Part shown: positions 35,043 to 43,190 of the stretch, one piece after another
Layout: every line of letters begins with the position of its first letter
How positions within the stretch are numbered: the first letter of the stretch is position 1
From: Methanomassiliicoccaceae archaeon COG_1
Lineage (GTDB): Archaea > Thermoplasmatota > Thermoplasmata > Methanomassiliicoccales > Methanomethylophilaceae
Reading direction: 5' to 3'
NCBI GenBank assembly: GCA_028561875.1
Contig: JAQQTI010000001.1
Span: forward strand, 310,001-374,000
DNA length: 64,000 bases
Position numbers and translations under genes: made by a program
The notes under the pieces: generated by a model
The model's database searches: none
What the model was told of the DNA's origin: nothing
Seen by the model: only the letters and a program-made list of their open reading frames with translations

Positions 35043-36089
35043 ATGAGCAGTAAAGTCATAGCAATAATTGCCTCCGCGCTGGTGGTCGTCGTGGTTGCCT
35101 CCGCGCTGGTGGTCGCCGTCGACAACGACGACGATGACGACGGCAAGGTCTCTGCCGGCGAACTGACCGATGTGGCCAACGCTTTCGCCGAGGGCTACTC
35201 CGGGGGCTTCAAAAACAATTTCGTCATCGACACGGACGGCGACACCGCAAAGGCGTATTATTTTAGCCAGAACATGGGGAAGAGCACCGAGTACTACGTC
35301 AGCTATACCGCTTGCAACTCGAAGGGCGATGCGAAGGGCCTCTTCGAGGCCCAGAAGGCGCAGTTCGAAGCCAAGGTCAATGCGGGGAGTGCCATGGAAG
35401 GTCTGAGATATTTCGAATACGACGATATTGGTTCTTTCGACGGCGGATACGGTTACTACGGGGTCTGCGACCTAGTTTTGGGCGGCGAGAAATACAACTT
35501 CGTCACTCTTCATTACTCCGCGTACAGCAAGAACGTCTTCATCGATTGCTCGCTCTACAGCGATGGCAACCTCGAGGTCGCGCCGATCGCTCCTGCCGTG
35601 AAGGCCATGGGCGATGCCCTCGACAAACCCGTCAAGACCACCGTAAAGACTCAGGCGAACAACTTCGCCTACACCTGCCCCAGCGACTTCGGCGAGAAGA
35701 CCTTCTCCGTCACCGTCGACGGCAACACCGCAAAGGCGGCATACGCCGTCGACGGCGGGATGATCAACGAGGTCTACGTATCGTTCACCCAGTGCGGTAG
35801 TGAAAATGAGGCGAAAGAGCTCTTCAGCGCGCAGAAGAGCAAGTTCGAAGACAAAGTCAAGGCGGGTAGCACCATGTCCGGCCTCACCTACAAGGGGTTC
35901 GACCTTTCGTCCGGACTCGACGAGGGCTACGGCTACTACGGTGATACGGCCAGGTTCGTCTCCGTCCACTACTCCGCGTACAGCAAGAACGTCTTTATTG
36001 ACGCGGTGTTCTTCGTATTCGGGTCCAGCTGGGGCGAACACAACTTCCCCGCGGTCGTCGGCGCTATCGCCGACGCTGCCGACTGCTGA
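35043..36089 (+). CDS. Exported protein with internal duplication
   Basis: 348 residues from ATG 35043 (GGGAG upstream). A hydrophobic N-terminal anchor (about 4-26) and an acidic linker (DNDDDDDGK) precede two tandem homologous domains, about 45-175 and 200-320. Both contain a LF-AQK--F--KV-AGS-M-GL block, a GYGYYG turn, and the exact repeat HYSAYSKNVFID (157-168 and 309-320). No known family recognised. First gene downstream of the DtxR-like boxes, so probably a metal-regulated surface protein. Confidence 0.75.
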   Translation: MSSKVIAIIASALVVVVVASALVVAVDNDDDDDGKVSAGELTDVANAFAEGYSGGFKNNFVIDTDGDTAKAYYFSQNMGKSTEYYVSYTACNSKGDAKGLFEAQKAQFEAKVNAGSAMEGLRYFEYDDIGSFDGGYGYYGVCDLVLGGEKYNFVTLHYSAYSKNVFIDCSLYSDGNLEVAPIAPAVKAMGDALDKPVKTTVKTQANNFAYTCPSDFGEKTFSVTVDGNTAKAAYAVDGGMINEVYVSFTQCGSENEAKELFSAQKSKFEDKVKAGSTMSGLTYKGFDLSSGLDEGYGYYGDTARFVSVHYSAYSKNVFIDAVFFVFGSSWGEHNFPAVVGAIADAADC

Positions 36090-36100
36090 GGCGCGGTGGG

Positions 36101-37528
36101 ATGGACAAGACAGCTGTGATCATCGTCGCCGCCGTGGTCGTCGTGGCCGGTGCCACCGGGGCGTTACTGCTCCTCAGCGGAGGTGACGACAACGGCAGGA
36201 GCGCTTCCGCGGAGGGCATCGATTACGAGGCGGTGAACCTGATGATTTTCGGGAACGCCAACAACGACCTCACCATCGACGAGCAGGACAAGAAAACGAT
36301 CCAGGACATCATCGACGGGAAGACTCCCGCCGAGGGTCATCCCTTAGCCGACGTGAACGTCGACGGGACCATAGACAGGAAGGACCTGGACGAAGTGCAG
36401 AGGATTATCGACCGCGAGAAGGGCATAACTCTCCACGTGGCCTGCTACAACTACGCCAACAAGAAGGCGGTCATCGACGTGGAGTACCCGGTTAAGAACG
36501 TCGGTCTCTACGGCATGCACACCGTCACCTCCGCGCTGTACACCAACGCCGGGGACAAGGTCGTGGCCTATGCGAATCCATCCGGCACCAAGGGCGATTA
36601 CCCTGTGATGATGGGCTCCCTCTCCGGCGAGATCATCAGCTCCGGGATGGGAGGCAGCACGGCCATCGACTGGAAGAAGTTTATGGAAATAGACTCTAGG
36701 ACGCCGGTCGGTGCCCTCGTCATCGACACCGCCTACGCGGGCGACATCACCGCCGTGACGATCAGGGACTTCAACAACGCGGGCATCCCTGTCCTCGCCT
36801 TCAACGGCAACAACGTCTATGCACAGATCGCTGCCACGGCCTGGATCGGCTTCCTCTGCGGCCCCGACACCGAGAGGGTCGGCAAGCAGTTCGCCGAATC
36901 AAGTCAGGAGATTCTCGGGGAGATCTCCAGGAAGGTTTCCGGTCTGAAGGACGAGCAGAGGAAGAGCTTCATGACGTTCACCATGTGGATATGCGTCTGC
37001 CAGAATAACTCGCCCAACAACAGTCTCGGCGAGCTCGCGGGCGGCATCCACTACTCCAAGGTGAACAGGGAGTTCGCCTCCAAGTACAGAGGCAACGGGT
37101 TCTCCATGAACCTCGACGCCGAGACTCTCGCCAACTTCCAGGATTGTGGCGCATACCTGAGCATACGCACGAGCGACTTCGGTTCGGACTTCAAAAAGCT
37201 GGTCATCAGCAACTACGAGTTCAAGAACGCCAGCATGGGGGACATATCCGTTTCGGACTTCATGCACAACGCGGTGGAAAGACTGTACTTCATAAACAAC
37301 CTGCTGCCTGCGGCGCTGAAAGTGGCATACATCACCGAGATGATGTACCCCGAGCTCTTCGAGAAGGGCTTTGCGGACGGTTGCGCACAGAGGTTCATAG
37401 ACGGTGGGTACGCCCCGTTCCTCTACGACAGCAACGGTGACGGGAAGCTCGACGCGAAGCAGACGGTGAGCTCGCTTCTGACCGTGATGACCTACGGTGA
37501 CTACAAGACGGCCAAGGGCTCGGCGTAA
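36101..37528 (+). CDS. Fec/Btu-type ABC substrate-binding protein with dockerin-like EF-hand module
   Basis: 475 residues. An N-terminal membrane anchor (about 5-26) is followed by two dockerin-type calcium-binding repeats (GNANNDLTIDEQD, 51-63; ADVNVDGTIDRKD, 83-95). The FepB/BtuF-like domain comes next (VGLYGMHTVTSALYTNAGDK; IDTAYAGDITAVTIRDFNNA; PVLAFNGNNVYAQIAATAWI). A further EF-hand-like DSNGDGKLD lies near the C-terminus. It most likely captures an iron chelate, heme or corrinoid for the permeases encoded next. Confidence 0.85.
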   Translation: MDKTAVIIVAAVVVVAGATGALLLLSGGDDNGRSASAEGIDYEAVNLMIFGNANNDLTIDEQDKKTIQDIIDGKTPAEGHPLADVNVDGTIDRKDLDEVQRIIDREKGITLHVACYNYANKKAVIDVEYPVKNVGLYGMHTVTSALYTNAGDKVVAYANPSGTKGDYPVMMGSLSGEIISSGMGGSTAIDWKKFMEIDSRTPVGALVIDTAYAGDITAVTIRDFNNAGIPVLAFNGNNVYAQIAATAWIGFLCGPDTERVGKQFAESSQEILGEISRKVSGLKDEQRKSFMTFTMWICVCQNNSPNNSLGELAGGIHYSKVNREFASKYRGNGFSMNLDAETLANFQDCGAYLSIRTSDFGSDFKKLVISNYEFKNASMGDISVSDFMHNAVERLYFINNLLPAALKVAYITEMMYPELFEKGFADGCAQRFIDGGYAPFLYDSNGDGKLDAKQTVSSLLTVMTYGDYKTAKGSA

Positions 37529-37533
37529 ATCTC

Positions 37534-38640
37534 ATGGGGTCCGACGGTGAGCTCGCCGATGCGGGCGGGCAGAGGCTGATTGATGCATACCGCATGCAGA
37601 TGCTACGGAAAGCGGCCCTCCTCATCGCCTGCATCGCGGGGATAGTACTCGTCGTGGGGCTCCTCTCCGTCCACTCCTACTCCTCCATATCCCTCCGGGA
37701 GTCTTACGAGGTGATATGGAATCACATTGCCGGCAACGAGTACCCGCGCCGTTCCGACATGTGGTGGGCGGACACCTACATATGGAACCGGGCGATGCCT
37801 CATGCCTTGGCAGCCATCGCAGCCGGCGCCGGGCTCGCTTGTTGCGGGTCGCTAATGCAGTCTCTGATGGGGAATCCGCTCGCCGATCCGTACAGCACGG
37901 GCATATCATCGGGGGCGGCCCTCGGCGCCATCGCCGCGATTGTGATGGGCGTCTCGGTGACCACCCTCGCTGGCGGGGGAACCGTGGTCAACGCCTTCCT
38001 CGGCGCCATGGTGCCAGCGATCATCATCATAGCCATATCGGAGAGGATATCGATGACGCCGGCGACGCTCATCCTCATCGGTACGGCGCTGTCGATGTTC
38101 TTCGGGTCCCTGATAGCGATCATCATGGTCAGCACCAATCCCGAGAGTCTGCAGGAGGCATACCTCTGGCAGGTCGGGAACATGAACAACATCGATGACT
38201 TCGGGTGGGACTGCATCCCGGTGATGCTGGGCGTCACCGCGGCGGGATCCGTCGTCGCGATGCTGCTCGCCGGGAAGCTGAACGTCATGTCCCTCGGGGA
38301 CAAGAGCGCGCAGTCACTTGGTATCGATGTGAAGAGGTTCCGCACGCTCGCCCTCACGCTCATGGCGCTCATGACCGCCGCCATCGTCGCCTTCGTAGGA
38401 ATACTGGGGTTCGTCGGTCTCGTCTGCCCGCACATCGTGCGCCTGCTCACGGGCTCGGACAACAAGTTCGTCATCCCCATTTCGATGGCCGTGGGTGCGT
38501 TCATCCTCCTGATCACGGACTACGTCTCCGTGGTGGTCGGCAGCCTGCCGATTGGCGTGGTCATCAGCTGTATCGGTGCGCCGATATTCTTCCTTCTAAT
38601 CGTGTTCTCCCGCAACAGCGGAAAGGGGGCGCTTTATTGA
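37534..38640 (+). CDS. FecCD-family ABC permease 1
   Basis: 368 residues with about ten membrane spans. ACCGSLMQSLMGNPLADPYSTGISSGAAL (in two parts) and SLGIDVKRFRTLALTLMALM plus GFVGLVCPHIVRLLTGSDNK are hallmark FecCD/BtuC motifs, including the loop that contacts the ATPase. Its stop overlaps the second permease start (TTGA). Confidence 0.93.
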   Translation: MGSDGELADAGGQRLIDAYRMQMLRKAALLIACIAGIVLVVGLLSVHSYSSISLRESYEVIWNHIAGNEYPRRSDMWWADTYIWNRAMPHALAAIAAGAGLACCGSLMQSLMGNPLADPYSTGISSGAALGAIAAIVMGVSVTTLAGGGTVVNAFLGAMVPAIIIIAISERISMTPATLILIGTALSMFFGSLIAIIMVSTNPESLQEAYLWQVGNMNNIDDFGWDCIPVMLGVTAAGSVVAMLLAGKLNVMSLGDKSAQSLGIDVKRFRTLALTLMALMTAAIVAFVGILGFVGLVCPHIVRLLTGSDNKFVIPISMAVGAFILLITDYVSVVVGSLPIGVVISCIGAPIFFLLIVFSRNSGKGALY

Positions 38641-39731
38641 AACGCCTCGACACGCCCCCGGACGCGCCGGGCGCGGTCGCCTTCGACATCCGTACCGCTT
38701 ACGCGAGGGAGCGCAACAGGAACGTCCTGTTCATGCTCGCTATGGTCGCGGTCTCCGTCGTGATGTTCCTAGTCACGCTCGGGATCGGGACCTACCACAT
38801 CTCCGTATCCGACGCCATATGGGTGTTCTTCGACCACCTCCTCGGCAGGGAGGTTGATCCCGAGGACGACTACTACGTGTGGGGTGAGAAGATCGGCCGC
38901 GTGCCCCGCGCCCTCGGCGCAGTGGTCGCCGGCGTCGGCCTGGCCGTCGGCGGAGTCATAATGCAAAACATCCTGCGGAATCCCCTTGCCGAGCCCTATA
39001 CCATGGGCATATCCTCGGGGGCGATGTTCGGCGCCACCCTGAGCATCGGGCTGGGGATCTCCCTGGTGCCGTTCGTGAACGGGTCATACGCGACCATCGC
39101 GAACGCGTTCATCCTCTCCCTGGTGCCGCTCACCATCATCCTGCTGATCTCGTTCTTCAAGAGGGTCACGCCGACGATGATGATACTCACCGGCATCGCC
39201 ATCATGTATCTGTTTGGCGCCATCACGCAAATAGTCATGGTCACTTCCTCGTCGGAGACGATGCAGAACATCTACTCCTGGGAGATCGGCTCACTGGTCC
39301 GCTTTAACTGGGAACGCCTGCCGGCGGTGACGGCGATCGTGGTCGTGCTCAGCATCCTGCTCTATCTCTGCGCCTCGCGCCTCGACGTGATGTACGCCGG
39401 GGAGAGGGCAGCGCAGTCCCTCGGCCTCAAGGTTAACGTATTCCGCCTATCCGTCCTTGTACTGACGTCGTTTCTCACGGCGGCGATAGTCTGTGTAGTC
39501 GGGGCAATCGGCTTCATCGGCCTCGTCGCACCGCACATCGCGAGGATATTCGTCGGCTCATCAAACCGCTACCTGATGCCCGCGGCTGCCGCGTTCGGCG
39601 TGGCATTCCTGCTCACGGCGGACACCGTTGCGAAGATTTTCACCCTCCCCGTCGGGGTGTTCAGCTCGCTCCTCGGCGGGCCGCTGTTCATGTACATCCT
39701 CATCAGTCAGAGGAAGAGGGCCTGGATGTGA
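38637..39731 (+). CDS. FecCD-family ABC permease 2, TTG start
   Basis: 364 residues from TTG 38637, which overlaps the previous stop and has AAAGGGGG upstream. Key motifs are GGVIMQNILRNPLAEPYTMG, SLGLKVNVFRLSVLVL and GFIGLVAPHIARIFVGSSNR. The two different permeases presumably form a heterodimer served by the ATPase encoded at 30.4-31.3 kb. Confidence 0.92.
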   Translation: MKRLDTPPDAPGAVAFDIRTAYARERNRNVLFMLAMVAVSVVMFLVTLGIGTYHISVSDAIWVFFDHLLGREVDPEDDYYVWGEKIGRVPRALGAVVAGVGLAVGGVIMQNILRNPLAEPYTMGISSGAMFGATLSIGLGISLVPFVNGSYATIANAFILSLVPLTIILLISFFKRVTPTMMILTGIAIMYLFGAITQIVMVTSSSETMQNIYSWEIGSLVRFNWERLPAVTAIVVVLSILLYLCASRLDVMYAGERAAQSLGLKVNVFRLSVLVLTSFLTAAIVCVVGAIGFIGLVAPHIARIFVGSSNRYLMPAAAAFGVAFLLTADTVAKIFTLPVGVFSSLLGGPLFMYILISQRKRAWM

Positions 39732-39773
39732 GGGCCTGCCCGATGACCGACCCGGGCAATCCGGCGATAATGG

Positions 39774-39846
39774 TAGCCCCGTGCAGATTCGAACTGCAGT
39801 CCAAAGATCCAGAGTCTTCGATGATTGACCACTACACCACGGGGCT
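39774..39846 (-). tRNA. tRNA-Gln (anticodon CTG)
   Basis: 73 bases folding cleanly: acceptor AGCCCCG/CGGGGCT, anticodon stem GAAGA/TCTTT around loop CTCTGGA (anticodon CTG), T arm TGCAG-TTCGAAT-CTGCA. The A1-U72 pair is typical of archaeal tRNA-Gln, which is charged with glutamate and then amidated. CCA is encoded (39771-39773). No intron. Confidence 0.93.
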
Positions 39847-39924
39847 GTGTGGGCCTCGCTATTGCAACCCTGTTTTAATAATTTACGGATACAAAAAGCG
39901 TAGGCCAGCAGGCTATATGAGGCC

Positions 39925-40557
39925 TCACTGCAGGGCCTTCTCGACCTGCTTGAAAATCTCGTCGATGTCACCGATGCCCTCAATTCTGGCGAGCTTGCCC
40001 GCCTTCTCGTAGTAACCGATGAGGGGCTCGGTGTTCTTGTGGTATGTGGCGAGCCTGTTTTCGACGGTGGATTCCTCATCATCGGTTCTCTGGTAGAGCT
40101 TGGCGCCGCACTTGTCACAGATGCCGTCAACCCTCGGGGGCTTGTTCTCCAGGTGGTACACTGCCATGCAATCGGGGCAGGAGCGCCTCTTGGTCAGCCT
40201 GTCGACCAGAACGTCGTCGGCGACCTCGAAGTCGAGGGCGACCTCGATGTCGAGCTCTCTGTCGAGGGCCTCGGCCTGTTCTACGGTGCGGGGGAAGCCG
40301 TCGAAGATGATGCCCGGCGTATTTCCGAGCGAAGTGATTTTCTCCTTCATGAGGTCGATGATTACGTCGTTTGGTACCAGAGCGCCAGAGTCCATGTAGG
40401 TCTTAGCGAGCCTGCCGAGCTCGGTGCCGCTGCGGACCGCCTCGCGGAGCATATCGCCGGTGGACAGCCTGACGTAGCCGTATTCGCTACCGAGCTTCTC
40501 TCCCTGCGTACCTTTCCCTGCTCCCGGGGGGCCTAGGAGCACGATCATGGACTTCAT
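39925..40557 (-). CDS. adk: Adenylate kinase (bacterial-type with zinc lid)
   Basis: 210 residues; interconverts AMP+ATP and 2 ADP. P-loop LGPPGAGKGTQ, the AMP-binding STGDMLREAV and GFPRTVEQAEALD, and a lid with four cysteines (SCPDC and CDKCG pairs) that should bind zinc. This is the long bacterial-like enzyme, not the short archaeal AdkA. In many archaea adk sits after secY; here it is at a separate locus next to tRNA-Gln. Confidence 0.94.
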   Translation of the reverse strand: MKSMIVLLGPPGAGKGTQGEKLGSEYGYVRLSTGDMLREAVRSGTELGRLAKTYMDSGALVPNDVIIDLMKEKITSLGNTPGIIFDGFPRTVEQAEALDRELDIEVALDFEVADDVLVDRLTKRRSCPDCMAVYHLENKPPRVDGICDKCGAKLYQRTDDEESTVENRLATYHKNTEPLIGYYEKAGKLARIEGIGDIDEIFKQVEKALQ

Positions 40558-40726
40558 GGCCCGGGCTATCGGCCTAACGTTTAAAACCCTTGCTAGCTCT
40601 CCTGCGGAGGTACGGCCAGAGGCGCCCTCGTCTTACGCGGTCATCACGATGCCGATGGGCCTCCTCGCATCAGGGGTGTAGGCTGCGAACGCTCCGGGGA
40701 TTGCTGCTGCGCCCGTGAAGCGCATC

Positions 40727-40734
40727 ATTATAAG
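40727..40734 (+). promoter_or_regulatory. TATA box of the FAD oxidoreductase gene
   Basis: ATTATAAG about 30 bases before ATG 40763; no ribosome-binding site follows, so the transcript is probably leaderless or nearly so. Confidence 0.55.
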
Positions 40735-40762
40735 ACGGTAATCGAATCGGCCCACTGGTAAA

Positions 40763-42403
40763 ATGGCATTGGACCAGAAAATCGTCAGCGAGCTTGAGGT
40801 CGCCTTGGGGAAGGACAGCGTGTCCACCGCCCCCTCGGTCCTGTACACCTACGGATTCGACGCCTCGATATATCACCACAGCCCCGACGTTGTGGTCCTC
40901 CCGACCTCCACCGAGCAGGTCTCGCAGGTCATGAAAATCGCGTACGCACACGGCATCCCTGTGACACCCCGCGGATCCGGTACCGGCCTGTGCGGCGCGG
41001 CCGTCCCAATCAAGGGGGGCATCCTGCTCTCCACGCAGAAGATGGATAAGGTCCTGAACGTCAGCGTCAAGGACGTGTGGGTCGACGTGCAGGCGGGGTG
41101 CATCTACAACAAACTCAACGACGAGCTCGCCGAGTACGGATTCTTCTTCCCGCCGAGCCCCGGTTCCGCCGAGGCCTGCACCGTCGGCGGCATGGTGGCC
41201 ACCAACGCCTCTGGTATGAGGGCCGTGAAGTACGGTGCTACCCGGGACTTCGTCCTCGGCCTCACCTTCGTGAAGGCGGACGGCAGCATCGTCCATGCTG
41301 GTACAAGGACCATCAAAGACGCATCCGGCTACCAGCTGGCCCGTTTCATGTGCGGGTCGGAGGGCACCCTCGGCGTCATCACGGAAATAACCTTCAAGCT
41401 CACCACTAAACCGAAGAAATCCGCCTATTGCCTGTGTTCGTTCGACAGCGTCCTGGATGCGGGGAGGTGCATCTCCGCCATCATCGGAAAGCCTCTGATT
41501 CCGGCATCCTGCGAGCTGATGGACAAGGTCAGTATCGACGCTGTGAACAAGGTTCTCGGCAATCCCCTCCCGCAGGCCAGTGCCCTTATCATCGTGGAGG
41601 CTGACGGCGAGACCGACGAGGTCGTGGAGAGGGATTTGAAGATCATCGCCCAGGTGGCATCGGAGAACAACGCCGTATCGGTGACCCCGAGTCATGACAA
41701 GGCGGAGATTCAGCGGTGGACGAACGCCAGGAAGTCCGTCCTCGCGTCTCTCTCGGCGCTCAAGCCAGGGTACGACTGCGTCTCCCTCGCCGACGACATG
41801 GGAGTGCCGATATCGAAGGTGCCAGACGCCGTAGAGAGGTTCCAGGAGATCTCCGAGAGGCACGGCGTGACGGTGGCAACCTACGGCCATGCCTCGGACG
41901 GCAATCTTCATACCAAGATGGTCATCCGTTCCGGTGAGAAGGACGACTGGGACCGCGCGTTCCAGACTGTCGACGAGATTTTCGATGTCTGTATCGAACT
42001 CGGCGGTACCGTCACCGGGGAGCACGGGGTGGGGATATCGAAGGCCGAGAACTTCAAAAAGGAGAGGGCGGACGAGATCGACACTCTAGTGGCAATCAAG
42101 CGTGCGATGGATCCAAAGAACATCCTCAACCCAGGCAAGGGCGCAGAGTTCGACGGGGATCGCAAGAGGGGCCTGCGTTACCCCTGCCCCGAATATCAAC
42201 GAAGTATCGGGGAGCCAACCGGGCAAGAGGCGATGAAAACGCTACTGCGGGGTTGGAGACGACGGGCCCGCGACGACTCGAATTTACCAAAGAGCGTCGA
42301 GCGATCGGCGGCGGAAGCCGCCGAAGATGCCGCGGACCCGGCCCTCTCGACAAGGCACGATCGTCCCCATATGAGAACTGCATTCCTCAGTATAAATGTC
42401 TAA
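40763..42403 (+). CDS. FAD-linked oxidoreductase (GlcD/lactate dehydrogenase type)
   Basis: 546 residues. The PCMH FAD-binding domain shows VTPRGSGTGLCGAAVPIKGG and PPSPGSAEACTVGGMVATNA; the C-terminal FAD-oxidase domain contains TYGHASDGNLHTKMVI and GTVTGEHGVGISK. Related proteins oxidise 2-hydroxyacids and in methanogens can pair with HdrD-like subunits. The family normally ends near DPKNILNPGKG; here about 85 further low-complexity Arg/Glu-rich residues follow and may be a missed stop or a frame artefact. Substrate unknown. Confidence 0.85.
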   Translation: MALDQKIVSELEVALGKDSVSTAPSVLYTYGFDASIYHHSPDVVVLPTSTEQVSQVMKIAYAHGIPVTPRGSGTGLCGAAVPIKGGILLSTQKMDKVLNVSVKDVWVDVQAGCIYNKLNDELAEYGFFFPPSPGSAEACTVGGMVATNASGMRAVKYGATRDFVLGLTFVKADGSIVHAGTRTIKDASGYQLARFMCGSEGTLGVITEITFKLTTKPKKSAYCLCSFDSVLDAGRCISAIIGKPLIPASCELMDKVSIDAVNKVLGNPLPQASALIIVEADGETDEVVERDLKIIAQVASENNAVSVTPSHDKAEIQRWTNARKSVLASLSALKPGYDCVSLADDMGVPISKVPDAVERFQEISERHGVTVATYGHASDGNLHTKMVIRSGEKDDWDRAFQTVDEIFDVCIELGGTVTGEHGVGISKAENFKKERADEIDTLVAIKRAMDPKNILNPGKGAEFDGDRKRGLRYPCPEYQRSIGEPTGQEAMKTLLRGWRRRARDDSNLPKSVERSAAEAAEDAADPALSTRHDRPHMRTAFLSINV

Positions 42404-42426
42404 CTAATCGCCGGCACCAAAATCGG

Positions 42427-43146
42427 TCATGCAATGCCCCTTCGCGAAACGGTGATGTCGGGATACAGTTGCAGATAGAACGCGGCGAGTTCCATTCCGG
42501 CGATAGCAATCATGGCAATCCACACGGGGGTGCTCCATCTGAGGACCTTTGCCCCGTCCAGAGGTCCAATCGGAATCAGGTTGAACACCGCAAGGATGGC
42601 GTTGAGACTGAATGTAATTTGAAGCGCCGCCCCCAGGACCCCCCAGTTGAAGAACTGCAGGCAGAGGAGGGTAGCGAGCGACAGCACTATGTTCACCAAA
42701 GGCCCCGCAACCGAGATTTTGCCGTTGTCCTCATCGGTGATGCGACCGCTGATGTATACCGCGCCTGGCATGGCGATGAGGAACCCGAACACCGAGGTTA
42801 TCAGCGTAAGCATCAGCCCCATAGGGTAGATGCGGAACTCGGACCAGCAGCCCCTGCCCTGAGCCACGAATTTGTGCCCAAACTCATGTCCGAGGAAGCT
42901 CAGGGCGGTGATGACAAAGATGATTCCGACGAAAGCAACGACCCAAGCACCGCCGTAGTCGATTTCGACGAGGTCTCTGAACGTAAAGTACTCCGGATCG
43001 TTCGAGGACCCTCTGAACAGCATGCAGAACGCTGCGGTCAGGACGGCCACGGCGACAGTGATGTGGGCCACCTCGGTCCTGCTGAACTTGCTACGCCTCG
43101 GCGGCCACGAATGGGTGTCGGATTCGATTCTCGGGTCCACGCCCAC
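42427..43146 (-). CDS. Site-2 protease (M50) family membrane metalloprotease
   Basis: About 239 residues from GTG 43146 (GTG 43140 also possible). The zinc motif HEFGH lies in the membrane segment FLGHEFGHKFVAQGRG, and the third-ligand motif reads FNLIPIGPLDGAKVL. Six or so hydrophobic spans surround them. S2P enzymes cleave membrane proteins within the bilayer. The ORF could start at 43179, but a TATATT element near 43162-43170 would then lie inside the gene. Confidence 0.82.
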   Translation of the reverse strand: MGVDPRIESDTHSWPPRRSKFSRTEVAHITVAVAVLTAAFCMLFRGSSNDPEYFTFRDLVEIDYGGAWVVAFVGIIFVITALSFLGHEFGHKFVAQGRGCWSEFRIYPMGLMLTLITSVFGFLIAMPGAVYISGRITDEDNGKISVAGPLVNIVLSLATLLCLQFFNWGVLGAALQITFSLNAILAVFNLIPIGPLDGAKVLRWSTPVWIAMIAIAGMELAAFYLQLYPDITVSRRGIA

Positions 43147-43160
43147 CTTACTGCGAGGTT

Positions 43161-43170
43161 CAATATAAAG
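43161..43170. promoter_or_regulatory. Shared TATA element between divergent S2P and PAPS-reductase-like genes
   Basis: CAATATAAAG (plus) reads TTTATATTG on the other strand. With about 25 bases to each transcript start it predicts leaderless starts near ATG 43191 (plus) and GTG 43146/43140 (minus). Confidence 0.5.
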
Positions 43171-43190
43171 AAATGGCATTAACGCACCCG

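Noticed and set aside
38205-38636. Extension of the second FecCD permease upstream to 38205
   Set aside because: That part lies out of frame over the first permease; TTG 38637 with its Shine-Dalgarno gives the proper N-terminus.
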